NCBI GenBank assembly: GCA_033439265.1
Contig: JAVTVX010000031.1
Location: forward strand, 5,937,501 to 6,001,500
Source of the DNA: Dillenia suffruticosa
Taxonomy: Eukaryota; Streptophyta; Magnoliopsida; Dilleniales; Dilleniaceae
DNA length: 64,000 bases
Reading direction: 5' to 3'
Part shown: one piece after another, positions 35,681 through 48,377 of the stretch
Layout: the number at the start of each line of letters is the position of its first letter
Numbering within the stretch: the first letter of the stretch is position 1
Notes under the pieces: model-generated
What the model saw: the letters and a program-made list of their open reading frames with translations, nothing else
Told to the model about the DNA's origin: nothing
Database searches by the model: none
Translations under genes and position numbers: made by a program

Positions 35681-38600
35681 TTGGAGACAGGGAAAATACA
35701 TAACGAAAGAAGTTGGATGTATAAAAAGAACTTATCTGATCGTCGGGGTTTAACTGATAAATTTATTTTTAGGTTGGAGCAATTTTTAGATTTTGCTTGT
35801 ACTCAAGTTGATTTTATGGATGGGAATAAGCTAAGGTGTCCGTGTAGAAGGTGTCGTAATGGTAAATTTTTACAGTGTGATAAAGTTAGGGAATATCTTT
35901 GTAGAGTTGGTTTTACCCCGAATTACTATAATTGGACATGTCATGGTGAACCATTCATTTCTGATGAGAAGTTTGGACGAAATAAACAATTCTCAGTTAG
36001 TGGGGATTAGAGTTATTATGATCAATTGAATCTGTATCAGAGGATGGTAATTGATGCAGTAGGTCCGAATTTTGTTCTCGATCCAAGCGCTACAAGTTCT
36101 AGCTTTGCTCCAACATTTGAACATGGGTATACTAGTTATGCATCACCATTGAAGGAGGTAGAAGTAGTAGGTGTTGATGAAAATGTGAATAATGAATCAT
36201 CTCTCCAATTTCAGGAAGCCTTAAGAGCTGCAGATGAACCTTTGTGGTCTGGTTGTGACAGCCACACTAAGCTATCTCTAACCGCAAGACTGTTAAATGT
36301 CAAGACAGAGCATAATGTGTTTGAGAATTGTTTTAATGATTTTGTTCAAGTTATTGGAGAAGTATTGTCGCGTGATCATATTATACCCAATGATTTCTAC
36401 AGTATGAAAAAGCGTGTGAAAGAATTAGCTCTTCCGGTGGAAAGAATAGATGTTTGTAGAGATACATGTATGCTATATTGGGGTGATGATAAAGATGTAG
36501 ATTTTTGTAAATTCTGTAATCAAAGTAGATACAAGAGTACTTGGAGGTCGGGTCGTAATCAGCAGCGTAAATCATATAGATAAATGTTTTATTTACCTTT
36601 AACTCCTAGGTTACAACGACTTTATACATCTGAGACCACTGCTAAACACATGACCTGGCATGCAAATCATGAAACAGAAGAGGAGTTAATGTGTTATCCT
36701 TCAGATGCAAAAGCGTGGAAATATTTTGATAGAACATATCCTGAGTTTGCGAAAGAGACTAGAAATATTAGATTAGGTCTCTGTGTTGATGGGTTTGCTC
36801 CATTTGGCAAATCAGGAAGAACTTATTCTTGTTGGCCAGTTATCTTAACTCTGTATAATCTTTCACCCGGTATGTGTATGAAGACACCGTATATGTTTTT
36901 AACATTGGTCGTGCCTGGTCCGCAAAATCCAAAGAAGTTAATAAATGCTTACATGCAACCATTGATTGCGGAGTTGAAACAACTATGGGATGAAGGTGTT
37001 TTTACATATGATGTTCATACTAATCAGATGTTTGTAATGAAGACTGCTCTTCTTTGGACCATAAATGACTTTCCAGCGTATGGTATGTTATGGGATAGAG
37101 TACCGCTGGGATTTTAGGATGTCCAATTTGTTTGGAGAGATCAAAGTCATTCAGATTGAAACATGGGAAGAAAGCGAGTTATTTTGATTGTTATAGACAA
37201 TTTTTACCGTTAACTCATAAATTCAGAAGAAATAAAGAAGAATTCACTAAGAATAGATTTGAAAGAACACCTCCTCCATTGAGATTAACCGGTGAACAAA
37301 TTTGGCATAGAGTCTTTAACTTTCCATCTGTTATTGAAGAGCCACATGGTACAACATATGGCTATGGACATTCGCATAAATGGACTAAACGAAGTTTATT
37401 TTGGGATTTACCATATTGGAAGACTCATTTGGTTCATCATAATCTCGATGTAATGCATACCGAGAAGAATGTCTTTGATAATCTGATAAATACAGTAATG
37501 GATATCACTGGGAAAACGAAAGACAACTTGAATGCAAGAAAAGATATGCGACTCCTTTGTAAACGACCTACTCTTGATGTCGATGAAAGTAGTAGGGGAC
37601 CAAAACCGAAGGCAATTTATATATTGAATAAGGATCAGAGACGGATTGTTTGTGAATGGTTGAAATCATTGAGGTTTCCTGATGGTTATGTCTCAAATCT
37701 TGGAAGATGTGTTGATTTAAAGGAATGTAAGTTGATTGGTTTGAAAAGTCATGATTGTCATATATTTATAGAAAGACTAATTCCTATTGCTTTTAAGGAA
37801 CTCTTACCGAATTTTGTTTGGGGTGCCATTACGGAGCTAAGCATTTTCCTTCATGATATTTGCTCGACAGTGTTGAGACATCCACACATGGAGATGTTAG
37901 AGAGAGAGATTCCAATCATTTTGTGTAATTTAGAAAGGATATTTCTGCCTTCAGTTTTTGATTCCATGGAACATCTTTTAGTTCACTTGCCATATGAGGC
38001 GAATGTTGGAGGTCCTGTCCAATTTTGATGGATGTATCCATTTGAAAGGTGAGTTTTTCATCTTTTATACTTCGTTATCAAGACATATAAAATTTGTAGT
38101 TTCATTATGTATAATTTTCTAAAACATTTTGTTTTATTACAATTAGATTCCTATATCATTTGAAGAAGAAAGTGAAAAATAAGGCACGTGTTGAATCCTC
38201 TATTGTCAATGCATATATTGTAGAGGAAGTAACAACGTTTGCATCATATTATTTTGAGCCTCACGTTCAGTGCAAGAGGCGGAGAGTGGGAAGAAATGAT
38301 GAGAGTCCTATTGATCCTAATTTGAAATCATTCTTAATTTTTAACTACTTTGGTCGATCAAGTGGATCATGTAAGCGTAGATATTTAACTGATAAAAAAT
38401 GACGGGCAGCCCACACATATATTTTACTGAACTGTCCAGAAGTGACGCCATATTTTGAGTAAGTATATATTTTCTATTTTATGTATTTCTTATGTCGTAA
38501 ATTATTTGTGTTAAAATTTATTTCTTTTGATGGTAGAATTTTCCAAAACGTATATTTTCAACTTTCGAGACATGAGTTTGATCGTTTATGCGATGAAAAA

Positions 38601-39407
38601 TTTGTACCATGATTCAAAAAATATGTAAGTAGACTATATATTATTTAAATATTTACTTTAAAACATATTAACATATTTATTTAACTTTAGGTCCATGATA
38701 ATCAAGCTCAAGTTAAGCAAGAATTGTTAATCCATCTGTCATGGAGTCCAAAATCAATGGTACGAACTTGGCCATCCTATTTTATAAATGGGTATAATTT
38801 TCATACTGAAAAATATGGAGTGGAGAAAACGACAATGAATAGTGTGGTTTGTGTTCAGTTATCCAATTATGGTGGAGGTCAAAATGATTTTTATGGTTTG
38901 TTAGATGAAATCGTAGAGGTAGAGTACCCTAGTCCAGCATTACGGGTTGTTTTATTTATGTGTCGCTGGTTTGACCCTGTCAAAGAGATGAAAGTGCATC
39001 CTCATTTATGTTGGCACAACAAGCGATTCAAGTATTTTATGCTTCATATCCTAGTTTGAAACGTGACAAAATTGATTGGTGGGCTGTTTTTAAAACGAAA
39101 GCACGGAAAAAAAATTGAAGAACATCGGGAAGAGACAGTATATCAACAAGAGGAAGTTGCCAATACAGTTCAGACCGAGGAATATAATATTCCAACGTTA
39201 CGAGATCCTAGGGGAGTAGTGATTGATGTTGATGCAAGTGAAATTCATGAAGAATACGATGAAGAATCTAATTTTGAGACAAATGATGAGGATGGGGATG
39301 GGGATGGGGATTCTAATGAGGATGAGGATGAGGATGATGAAAATGATGTTGAAGAGTCTAATTTTGAGACGCAGGATGAGGATGAGGATGACAATGAGGA
39401 TTTTTGA
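35681..39407 (+). pseudogene. CACTA TNP2-type transposase (nearly intact, a few lesions)
   Basis: In order: a transposase-associated N-terminal domain ('RSWMYKKNLSDR', 'CPCRRCRNGKF', 'WTCHGEP', 35717-35950); the Cys-rich linker ('CRDTCMLYWGDDKDVDFCKFC', 36450-36515); the transposase_21 core ('TAKHMTWHANH', 'RNIRLGLCVDGFAPFG', 'LLWTINDFPAYGML', 36640-37090); 'HNLDVMHTEKNVFDNL' (about 37440); the DUF4218 part ('LKSHDCHIFIERLIPIAF', 'KNKARVESSIV'); the DUF4216 part ('WPSYFINGYNFHTEKYG', 38750-38810); and an acidic Asp/Glu tail to 39407. Lesions: stops near 36008, 36581, 38026 and 38400, and a one-base frameshift plus stop near 37090. Introns are visible at about 38050-38146, 38460-38536 and 38625-38691. 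The first in-frame ATG is at 35717. It would cut and join the element ends in the nucleus. As read, it cannot make a full protein. Confidence 0.9.
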
Positions 39408-39683
39408 TTTTTGATGACGGGTAAGTTTTGTACTCTTAATATAATAAAAATCGGATATTTATCTTGATATATGATAATATTTTTTTTTTTAAGTGGGTAA
39501 GTTAGTCGACACATATAATTTACAAATTTCGTTACTCAATTTCTTGTTTATTTACTGTCTCATTCTTAAATTTATATATTTGATTTGTTAATATACTATC
39601 CCTTTTTTTTCTATAGGTCATTAGAGAAAATTTCTTCACATATTAGTACCTTGTTTCGTCGCAAATAATTTATCAAATTAAAT

Positions 39684-41660
39684 ATGGTAAGTTTATTCAT
39701 GTTCTTTATTATGCATATGATGAATATGCAATTTTATTTTTTATTTTTGTTTAAAATATATTATGGTTGACAGTTTCGACGTGGCGGCCATAGACGAAAT
39801 TCTGATAGAAATTTACGCTATTCACCATCGCAGTCCGCTTCGGCACCTTCGCAATCTCATTCCCTTGCCGGCAATGTACCTTCGCCTCCCCCTTCTGTTG
39901 CAGGCCCTTCACATTCTCAACACATCGCTAGCAATGTACCTTCTCCAGTTTCTTCGGTGGAACACTCGTATGCAGATAGAGAAGACAATCGAGAGTTAAT
40001 AGCCCTTTATGGAGATTCGTAAGTACTAAATTTTAAAATTATAGATGTATTATTTCTTTTATTTATAAAATAAATTCTTCTTTTAACTATCTTATTTATT
40101 TAACATTGTTTGTTTGAAACTTTACGATAGATTTACAAATTCTGTACATGTTATTCACGAGCTTAATAGAATAGTGAATAATTATTGGGGAGGGGCTTCG
40201 ATGTCTTACACAAGCGCTTCGGATGAAACAAAAGAACTATGGTGGAACAAGTTCAAGGTAAGTTATCCCAATCAGTTTATATATGAAATTAAGTTAATAG
40301 CTTTATAAGTTATTGGTTTTTTTCCATTGCAGCGAGTTTTCACTTGGGACGAGATTGAAGAGTTGGAAGTAAGAAGGATTTTCAAGAAAAAATGTGGCGA
40401 ACACATCCAACATGTTCTAAATCATGCAAAGAGAGATGTAAAAAAGCCCAACTGCATCACCGTGCAAAATTGGGGCAGGATTCTGAATTTTTGGAAATCA
40501 GATGAGAGCAAATGAAGGAGTGAGCAGAATAAAAAAAACCGACTTTATAATTCAGGGGAATCGTCTGCGACGTATGTGGGAGGCTCGATCACTATCGGTG
40601 AACATAGAAATAGATTAGTAATTTTATACAAACACTAATTTTTTATCTAATTTAAATTATTTCATTATTTCTAATAGTGTTTTTTATTTTAGGCCAAGGA
40701 AAGGGGGACCAAGCCTTTATTCATAGATACTTTCATGCGCACATTTCAGAAAAAGACAAAATTTGGAGCGGGGAGAGAGATATAACTATTAAGGTTTGTA
40801 ATTTCAAATTTTCCAATTATTTATGAACATTTTCAATGTTGATTTGAACATATCATGTTGAACATATCAGGACAATATAGGAAGATGAATTCTTTATGTT
40901 AGTCTCTCCCAAGTTTATTTTTATTGCTGACTTGATTCTTTGATTTCTAATGAATTACCTGCTAGAGATTCTCTTTTATTTTTTTTTCCTAAAATTTCAA
41001 CTTATTCAATATTAATATGAATGTTCATAATTTAGATCCTATATGGTCTCATGATTTATGTTACAAAATTTTTTATTTTCCTTCATATATATATATATAT
41101 AAATATATATACATATCGAATCAAGATTCTATGTATTTGTATTATAATGTTATTGTAAATTTATTTTAATTTTTCTCATGACAATGTAGGAGAAATATGA
41201 TGAGCTATCATGTAGAAGTTAGAGTGCTAGTGACGATACTGGCGGATCTGAACCATCTATTGATAACATGAATACATGGCTTGAGGTGACTGGTGGACGA
41301 AAAGGGGGTAGATTTGTTGGGCTAGGTTCTTTGAGCAGAACATACAAAATCGCCGGTTCATCTTCTTCCACCCCACCAGCAGTTAGAGCAAAAATAAATC
41401 TATTGAATCAAGATGTGAGCCATTTGAAGGAGTTGCTACTGCAAAGAGATCAGGAATTTAGTGAACTTCAAGCAAAGCACACACAAGAAATGAACGAGGT
41501 CTGTACGCAGCAAATGTTAATCATGCAGCATGTTCAGTTAGTCTCCACTCCGAATCAGATTCCCCCTTCTATTTCTCCTCCTGATAATGCTTGCGATGGT
41601 GATGAGGGTGATGATTTCTTTAATGATGATGATAATGGTGATGGTGGAGGTCATACTTGA
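39684..41660 (+). pseudogene. TnpA-like (Transposase_24) gene of CACTA 2
   Basis: A short first exon ending ATG at 39684-39686 is followed by exons at 39773-40019 (Ser/Pro-rich 'GNVPSPPPSVAGPSHSQH'), 40132-40257 ('HVIHELNRIVNNYWGG', 'DETKELWWNKFK'), 40333-40610 ('FTWDEIEELEVRRIFKKKCG', 'WGRILNFWKSDESK', 'GGSITIGEHRNR'), 40693-40793 and 41190-41660 ('KGGRFVGLGSLSRTYK', then a heptad-like helix 'LNQDVSHLKELLLQRDQEFSE' and an acidic tail). GT and AG borders are visible for most introns. Stops at 40513 and near 41219 interrupt it. In En/Spm the equivalent protein binds the subterminal repeats, so the palindromic arrays at both ends are the likely target. That role is inferred from the family. Confidence 0.75.
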
Positions 41661-41929
41661 AATTGTGAAATGTTATTTTACTGTTACATTTTGATATTTG
41701 TTACATTGATTTTTTTTGTTATGTATGGTTATTGATATTTTAACATTTAGTTTTGATGTTGCTTTTTTGTTTGATATTATAATTATGATTTCTTGTTAAA
41801 TTTTTAATTTATTGTTCTTATTGAATAGTTAGTTATAATTATGAGTATAGATTGCTTAAATTTGATATTAAAAACGATTTGGATGATTAATTGTTGATGA
41901 GGTTGGGTGAGCAGGCAAATTTGTCCAAA

Positions 41930-42556
41930 TATGTTAATAAAATTTATATTCGTCGCAAAATACATATTCATCACAAAATTTGTCCTTGAAAACTGTGCTC
42001 ATCGCAAATTTCATTACTAAAAGTGAATTGTAAATTTTGATTAGCAACGAATTTTGCAACGAAAAACATTCGTCGCATATTTGCGACAAATTATTTTTCG
42101 TTGGTGATTTGCGACAAATAACTTATTTGTTGCAAAATTTGCAACAAATATTGTTTCGTCGCAAAATTTGCAACAAAATAATATTCGTCGCAAATGTTGC
42201 AACGAAATTTTTTTCATCGCAAATCAACGACGAAAAATATTTATTGCAAAAGTTGCGATGATTGCTTTTTCGTTGCCAAATTTGCGACGAGTATTTTTTC
42301 GTCGCTAAATTTTGCGATGAATATTTTTTCGTCGCAAATTTTGCGACGCAATGGTTTTCGTCGCAAAATTCGTTGCAAATTTGCGACGAATTTTGCGATA
42401 TATAAATATTTGTTGAAAATTTTTGTGATGAATAATTAATTTTTCGTTCCAAAATTTTGCGACAACTTATTAGCAACGAAAAAATATTTGTTGCAAAATT
42501 CGTCGCAAATTTGTTTTACGACGAATTTTTCTTACAATTTTGTCGCAAATTTTGTC
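41930..42556. repeat. CACTA 2 right subterminal array ('TTCGTCGCAAATTTGCGACG' type)
   Basis: Dense inverted copies of 'TTCGTCGCAAA' and 'TTTGCGACGAA', each pair forming a short palindrome, run up to the terminus. Unlike the left side, this array almost entirely lacks the 'TTCGTCCC' variant. Confidence 0.9.
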
Positions 42557-43827
42557 TTTTTTTTATAGTGTGTTAGTATTTTGAACACAACTGTTAGGTA
42601 GGAGCATGTTCAAAAATTGAGCTGAATTTGCTACATGCTGGAAAATGAGTCCAAGCTGAAAAAGGAAACTAAGCGCTAAAAATTTAAAAATTAAGTTGTT
42701 AAAAATTTCAGAAGATATTCTAGGATCAAGATAAAAAGGGAATTTCCAAATTTTGGGGAAAGTTAGAGATTCTTATCATCCCAACAATATCAAGTTTCCA
42801 AATCAAAATTCTTATCATCCCAACAACACAAAGTTTCCAGATTAAACTGAAATATCAAGTTTCTAAAAACCTTAAGTTTCCAAATCCTTCTAGGGTTTTT
42901 AGTCCAATTTATATAGCATTGTTAGGGTAGCAAGGGGGAATGCTTCCTTCATTATTTTCTTTCATTCCTCCTCTTTACAAACCCTATCAGCCGCCTCCAT
43001 CATAGCATTGGTCTACCACATCCATTCTCATGCAAATAAGGGTTGTAATGTTTTCTTTTACTCTTTTTTTTTTGTTCCAATGTCAAGTTAATTTATTTAT
43101 TCCTAGGGCTCGATGAATTCTATTTTTAATTAATTACATGGCTTGATTTAATTCTTTCCCTTAAATTTTATTGGCATGATTATTGTTTGATGAGATTTTA
43201 TTATTGAACTTAGTATTTCAAAATGTTTAGACCTGCATTTTGTATGATTTGAGATCGAGTGCATGCATGACCCATATAATTGTATAAGATTAGTACAAAC
43301 AATAAAATCTATATGAGATTATAAGTATGATCATTGGATTAATTTCATGTGTGTGAATTTAAGGGAAACCTTAAATTATAAATTTTCATAGAACTTAATG
43401 TAATCTGATTAATCAAAATTATATGATCATTGGGTTTAAGTTAGTCATATTGGGGATTCATTATATAACCATTGGATGAATCTAATTTTGAAAATTTTGC
43501 CTTCATCATCAATAATTCATTAGCCAATAAAGTTAGGGATTTGAAGAGATTCGATTGTGTAAGATTTGAAATAGATGAAATTGATCTAGCATTTCCATCA
43601 TATTAGGGTTTCCATTACATTAGGGTTTCGCGTCTTAAATCTTGTTTTTAGTAGTTTCTAATGTCATCATAATTTTGATTCATTTTGTCCAACTTAGATT
43701 AAATTTATTTATATTTGATAGTATAAAATATTCTTCTGGGAACGACATTTGACATCACCTCTATACACAACACTCAACAAGGTATATTTGCTTAAATTCA
43801 TGATATCAAAATCGTGTATCAAGTTTT

Positions 43828-43845
43828 TGACACCGTTGTCGGGGA
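43828..43845 (+). other. Primer-binding site of the gypsy element
   Basis: 'tgacaccgttgtcgggga' follows the 5' LTR by a few bases. It differs by three transitions (C to T or G to A) from TGGCGCCGTTGCCGGGGA, the tRNA-Asp-type primer site typical of Athila/Tat elements. These changes fit decay of methylated cytosines. Confidence 0.8.
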
Positions 43846-44301
43846 TATTTTCATATATCAATCAAAATAATTTGATTTGAGATTAGACTTTAATATTTCT
43901 TGTTTATTTTCTTAGATTAGGGTTTAGGCTACATAGTTGCTATTTTAAGACTTAAATTTTTGAAAATTTGGCGATAATTTTTAGGAATTTTTGGGGTCTG
44001 AAATTTTTTTTTAGATCTAAGTTTAAGCGACCACTTATTCCAAAGGATTTGAACTTATTGAGCAAAACCTATCACTTTGCGATGGACACTATTCCATCAT
44101 TTTCATTGATTTTTCTATTTTCTTTGATTTTTTCATGATTTTTTAGTTTTTTGGTTAATTGTTTAGGTGTCTTTTGTACATTAGTTTGTTATATTTTTGT
44201 GATTTCTACTTTTATATAGGTAATCTAGATTTGTTAGAGTGGTTTTTGTAATTTATTTTATAGAACTAATTTTGACATATTTTTGTGTCCATACAGAGTT
44301 T

Positions 44302-45400
44302 ATGCTGAAATCGAAAAGTTTTGACCTAACTGATTTTGATCTTGAGATGGAGAAGACTTTAAGAACCATTCGTAGACAAATTAGAGAAGCTAAGGAACAT
44401 GAGAAAGTAATGGATTTAGAGAACAGAGCTTTGAAGGAGTATTCTATGCCTAGACTTCAAGATGTTCAAACTAGCATTGCACGACCCCCTATGGAAGCAA
44501 ATAACTTTGACCTAAAACCTAATCTCATTAGCATGGTGCAAGATGATCAGTTTAGAGGAGAGACTTTTGATGACCCTAACAAACATCTAAAGAACTTCTT
44601 GAAGATTTGTGATACAATCAAGCTAAATGGAGTTAGCCCTGACGCCATAAGGTTACGACTATTCCCTTTCGCTCTTAGGGGAAAGGCAAAGGAATGGCTT
44701 AACTCATTCCTTCCTAATCATTTTACAAATTGGGAAAAACTGTCTCAATCATTTTTAGCTAAGTACTGTCCACCAAATAAAATTGCTAAGCTACTTAATG
44801 ATATTATTAGTTTTAGACAATTTAATGGTAAATCTTTATATAGTGTTTGGGAATGTTTTAAATATTTTATTAGAAAATGTTGACATCATGATATACCTGA
44901 TTGGTTAGTTTTGCAAACTTATTGTGTGGTCTGTTATACTATGTTAAAATTACCATTGATTCTGGGATTGGAGGTACATTTATGAGTAAGTCATATAATG
45001 AGGCATGTGCATTATTGGATGATATGGCTTCAAATCAATATGATTGGTCTAATGAGCGTGAGATGCCTAGGCAGAGAGCTAGCGTGCATGAGGTTGATAG
45101 TTTAACCATGCTTGGTATGAAATTGACACTTTGATTAATTGCATGAAAATTAATCAACTGATTGCTGTGTCTAACCAAGTTTTATATTGCGATTTATGTG
45201 GTGAATTTACTCACATGTCTTATGAGTGTCCATAGGTACAACAAGCAAATTATGTGTCTAACTTTGCTAGATCTCAAAACAACCCTTACTCCAACAATTA
45301 TAACTCTAAGTGGAGAAACCATCCTAATTTTTCATGGAGTCAAGGATCACCACAAATAGAAAATCATCCACCAGGTTTTAGCTCAGAAAATTAACATCCA
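44302..45400 (+). pseudogene. gypsy gag (Athila/Tat type) with CCHC knuckle
   Basis: The frame is open from the ATG at 44302 to 44883. It holds the retrotransposon gag core: 'PHLKNFLKICDTIKLNG'-like 'NKHLKNFLKICDTIKLNGVS', then 'RLRLFPFALRGKAKEWLNS', then 'WEKLSQSFLAKYCPPNK' and 'FNGKSLYSVWECFKYF'. After the stop it continues in shifted frames: 'MSKSYNEACALLDDMASNQ' at about 44980, and a zinc knuckle C-x2-C-x4-H-x4-C ('CDLCGEFTHMSYEC') at 45188-45229. gag would coat the RNA in the virus-like particle. Stops and shifts make it non-functional. Confidence 0.85.
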
Positions 45401-45924
45401 AGGGAGAGCAAGCATCTTGTGAAATGGCAGTCGAAAGCTTAGCAATAGTAACAAGTCTAAGAATTTGGTAACAATGATAAATGAGAGGTTTGAGAGGTTT
45501 GAAAATAAAATTGATCAATTAGCTAATGCCTTTTATTCTCGTGTACCAGGTAAATTGCCAAGTGACATTGAGAAGAACCCTAGAGAGTAGGCCATGGCAA
45601 TCACATTGAGGAGTGGAAAGGAATTGCAGGAGGAGCCAATTCAATCAAAGGATTGAGAAGATAATCAAGAGATTGAGAAGAAGTTCAAACAGCCAAAATC
45701 TACAACTGAGAAGACCAAAGCAACAGATTCTAAATAGAGAAATACTTCATGTTTGAGTGAATGTAAACCCCCTGTTCTTTTTCGTAGGTGTCTTTTACAT
45801 GCAAAGGTAAAATTTGAAAAATTTTTTAAAGTTTTTAAGAAAATGTATGTTAATATTCCTCTTTTTAAGAACCCTAGATGAAGTTTTAAAGATCAAGGTC
45901 TCGGATGAGTGTCTGCAATCTTAC

Positions 45925-46330
45925 AAAGGAAGCTACCGCCGAAATTCAAGGATCTAGGAAGTTTTTCTATCCCTTGCTTAATTGGTTCTTCTAATTTTTC
46001 TAATATTTTATGTGATCAGGGTACTGGTGTCAATCTCATGCCATATTTTGTGTTTTGAAGTTAGGATTAATGGAGTGTCAACCTACTAATATTGCTTTAC
46101 AAGTAGCTAATAAAAGTATGAAGTTTCTAAGGGATATAATTGAGGACATATTGGTTAAAATTAATAAATTTATTTTTCCTGTCAATTTTGTTGTCTTGGA
46201 TATAGATGTTGATGTGAACACTTTTTTGATTCTATAAGAAGTTGATTTTTTGAAGTTGATTTTGAAAATGAATAATGAAAAAATTGAGTTTAATGTTTTC
46301 CATTCTTTGAAAAAGTTTTGATAAATAAAA
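45925..46330 (+). pseudogene. gypsy aspartic protease remnant
   Basis: 'GSFSIPCLIGSSNFSNILCD' leads into 'QGTGVNLMP'. The family has D-(L/S)-G-A/S at the catalytic loop, and here it reads DQGTG, so the residue pattern is altered. It continues as 'LGLMECQPTNIALQVANKS' and 'FIFPVNFVVLDIDVDVNTF', the Athila/Tat protease layout. A piece of the following linker ('CSKDPLENCIASSL') is at 46384-46425. No reverse transcriptase motif follows; the sequence goes to the element's 3' noncoding part. Confidence 0.8.
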
Positions 46331-46589
46331 AGTTTTTAAAGTTGATTGCATTGAGAGAACTACTGAGCATGATTTGAATGTCCTTTGTTCTAAAGATCCT
46401 CTTGAAAACTGCATTGCTAGTTCATTGCATGTGAAGCATGATTTTGGAGATAGTGAATATATTGATGCATATACTGTTTTGAATGCAAATCTAGATGCTT
46501 TTCCTACAAGATATGAGAGCTTGCAAAAATCTTGGGTGTGGAGGAAAGTCTCAAATCGAAGCAGTCATTGGTGAGCCAAAAAGTCCATT

Positions 46590-48377
46590 AATTTGATTCA
46601 AGATTGAAGTTTATGCTAGTAAAGTTGAACTCTAGATGGATCAGACCGATTTATGAGCCAGGCTAAAGCAAGAAGATCATATCTACTCAAAAACAATAAA
46701 GAAAGGCATTTATTGGGAGGTAACCAAATGTTTTTATGATTATTTTTAATATTTGTTTTTGTTGATTTAATTTAGATTTAAGTTTTGATGGTATTTTATA
46801 GGCAAATAAGAAATCCATCATGCGAGAGGAAAGAAGTCACTATTAAAGAGAAAGCTACAGATTTTAGGGGAGTTTTTTATTCTCTTTATTCTTATTTTAT
46901 TTACTTTACACATTGAGGACAATGCTTAGTTTAGGTATGAGGGGAAGTATATATATAGGCTGAATTTTTTTTTTTTTTGCTGAATTCTTTATTTTGAAGA
47001 ACTTGAGTGCTGAATTTTTGCTTTATTCTTGAGAATGTGCGCTGAATTTTTTCCATACCAACAGAAATTTTTTCGAGTTTTTTAGTTCTTATATGTTACT
47101 TGTTTTGAATTGGGTTGTATGAAGGATGATTGATATTAGTGGTTATTAGGCACATGATTAGCTATTTATCTTTTTATGGTTGATTTGAAATATAGGCATG
47201 TAAAATTTGGTACAAAATTTATCCAACTGAGGAATTGATTTTTAAAGAGCAATTCTTTGTGCTCTTATTTTTCTTGTTGAGCATATATCACACATGGAAT
47301 GATCATTCTAAAACTTACTTTGACCACATTCTTAATTTTCATATACCAAAAATGATTAAGTCATCTAAGTTTACACACTTTTGGCTTTCGAAAAATATCA
47401 TCCCTAACGTTTTTATCCCTTAGTTAGCCAATTCGAGTCTAGACCTTTTTCTTTTTTGAATTACCCACATAATTTTACCACATAGCCTATTTTTTTCAAA
47501 CCAAAGATTTTGAACCTAAATTCACTAATATACTTATAAATGATAGCATGGCATTATGTTCTTAGGCATTATGTTTTTTTTTTATATATATGTTGGAGTT
47601 TTATTTATATTTTTAGACAATGTCATGTTGAAAAAAAAACCTGCCAAATTCAAAAATAAAATAAAAGAAAAAAAAGAAAAAAAGAAAAAAAAAAGGAAGA
47701 AAAAAAAATTGAGAATACCATTCTTCATTCATTATTCATTCTTTAGTTGAACTTCCATTACATATTCTTAACTTTGGAAAAGTGATACACTATATATTCG
47801 GGGCTCGAGTACTATACATATTTTGGGATGAGAAGTTGTGGGAGTCGTTTTTTTCTTTGTTTTGATGACAAGAATGCCATGTCTAGATGTTTGAGTATTT
47901 TTAGTGAATTATTTTAAACTAATATTTTTACCCATATCCTACCATTTGCCGTATCCCCGTTACAACCAAATAAAAGACTTTTTGATTGGTGCATGGATTT
48001 CATGTTTGAGTAGTGGAGATTTGATATATTAACAAGTTTATGATAATGTCATCTCATTATGTTGATTTGAGTGATATACATATCCATAAAATTGAGTGCA
48101 TAGAAGAGTCAAATCTTACTTTCTTTATCATATTTCTCTTTGTATTGAGTGAACCGATTGTGAGTGTATTTGAATCTTGCATTGTTCTTGATTTTGAGGA
48201 GACTATAGGGGATGCAATGGTTTTCTAGTGCTAAATTCTGCAAAATATTGTTTGTCTTGATTGTAATTCTGGTTTGACTTTGTCATATGCATGATTGGAG
48301 ACTTGGAAAAATTGAATTCATTTTGGACAAAATTATTTCTGTATGAGGACAAGTAAATATTCAACTGTTGAGGTATT
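46590..48377 (+). other. 3' noncoding part of the gypsy element
   Basis: 'aggcatttattgggaggtaa' (46705-46724) is the phrase that normally follows the coding region in Athila/Tat elements. The rest is AT-rich, with an A-rich low-complexity run at 47631-47710, and no ORF is supported. Just before the 3' LTR, 'tatgaggacaagtaaa' and 'ctgttgaggtatt' occupy the polypurine-tract position. Confidence 0.7.

Larger units (their letters stand above)
32568..42570 (+). mobile_element. CACTA element 2 (10.0 kb, both ends and both genes present)
   Basis: It begins CACTACAAAAAAACAAG and ends TTTTTTTTATAGTG, flanked by the 3-bp duplication TGT at 32565-32567 and 42571-42573. The 3' LTR of the host retroelement shows the empty site ('gacaattattaatattttgg', 48535-48554). 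Inside are palindromic subterminal arrays at both ends, a GC-rich tandem block (34290-35065), a TNP2-type transposase gene (35681-39407) and a TnpA-like gene (about 39684-41660), in the canonical En/Spm order. The right terminus has one change (TATAGTG for TGTAGTG). It has only a few stops and one frameshift, so it is much younger than the other transposons here. Confidence 0.93.
32400..43821 (+). repeat. 5' LTR of the gypsy element, split by CACTA element 2
   Basis: LTR sequence at 32400-32567 resumes at 42574 ('tagtattttgaacacaactg') and runs to 43821. Its joined length is 1416 bp, against 1436 bp for the 3' LTR. Landmarks shared with the 3' LTR: 'cgtggattttgatttagaaa', 'cagaagatattcta', 'ccaaatccttcta', 'caaacaagggttgtaatgtt' (with minor changes) and 'gatttgagatcgagt'. 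Confidence 0.9.

Noticed and set aside
39223..39514. Serine-rich minus-strand ORF and Met/Arg-rich plus-strand ORF
   Set aside because: They are other-frame readings of the acidic GAT/GAG-rich tail of the CACTA transposase.
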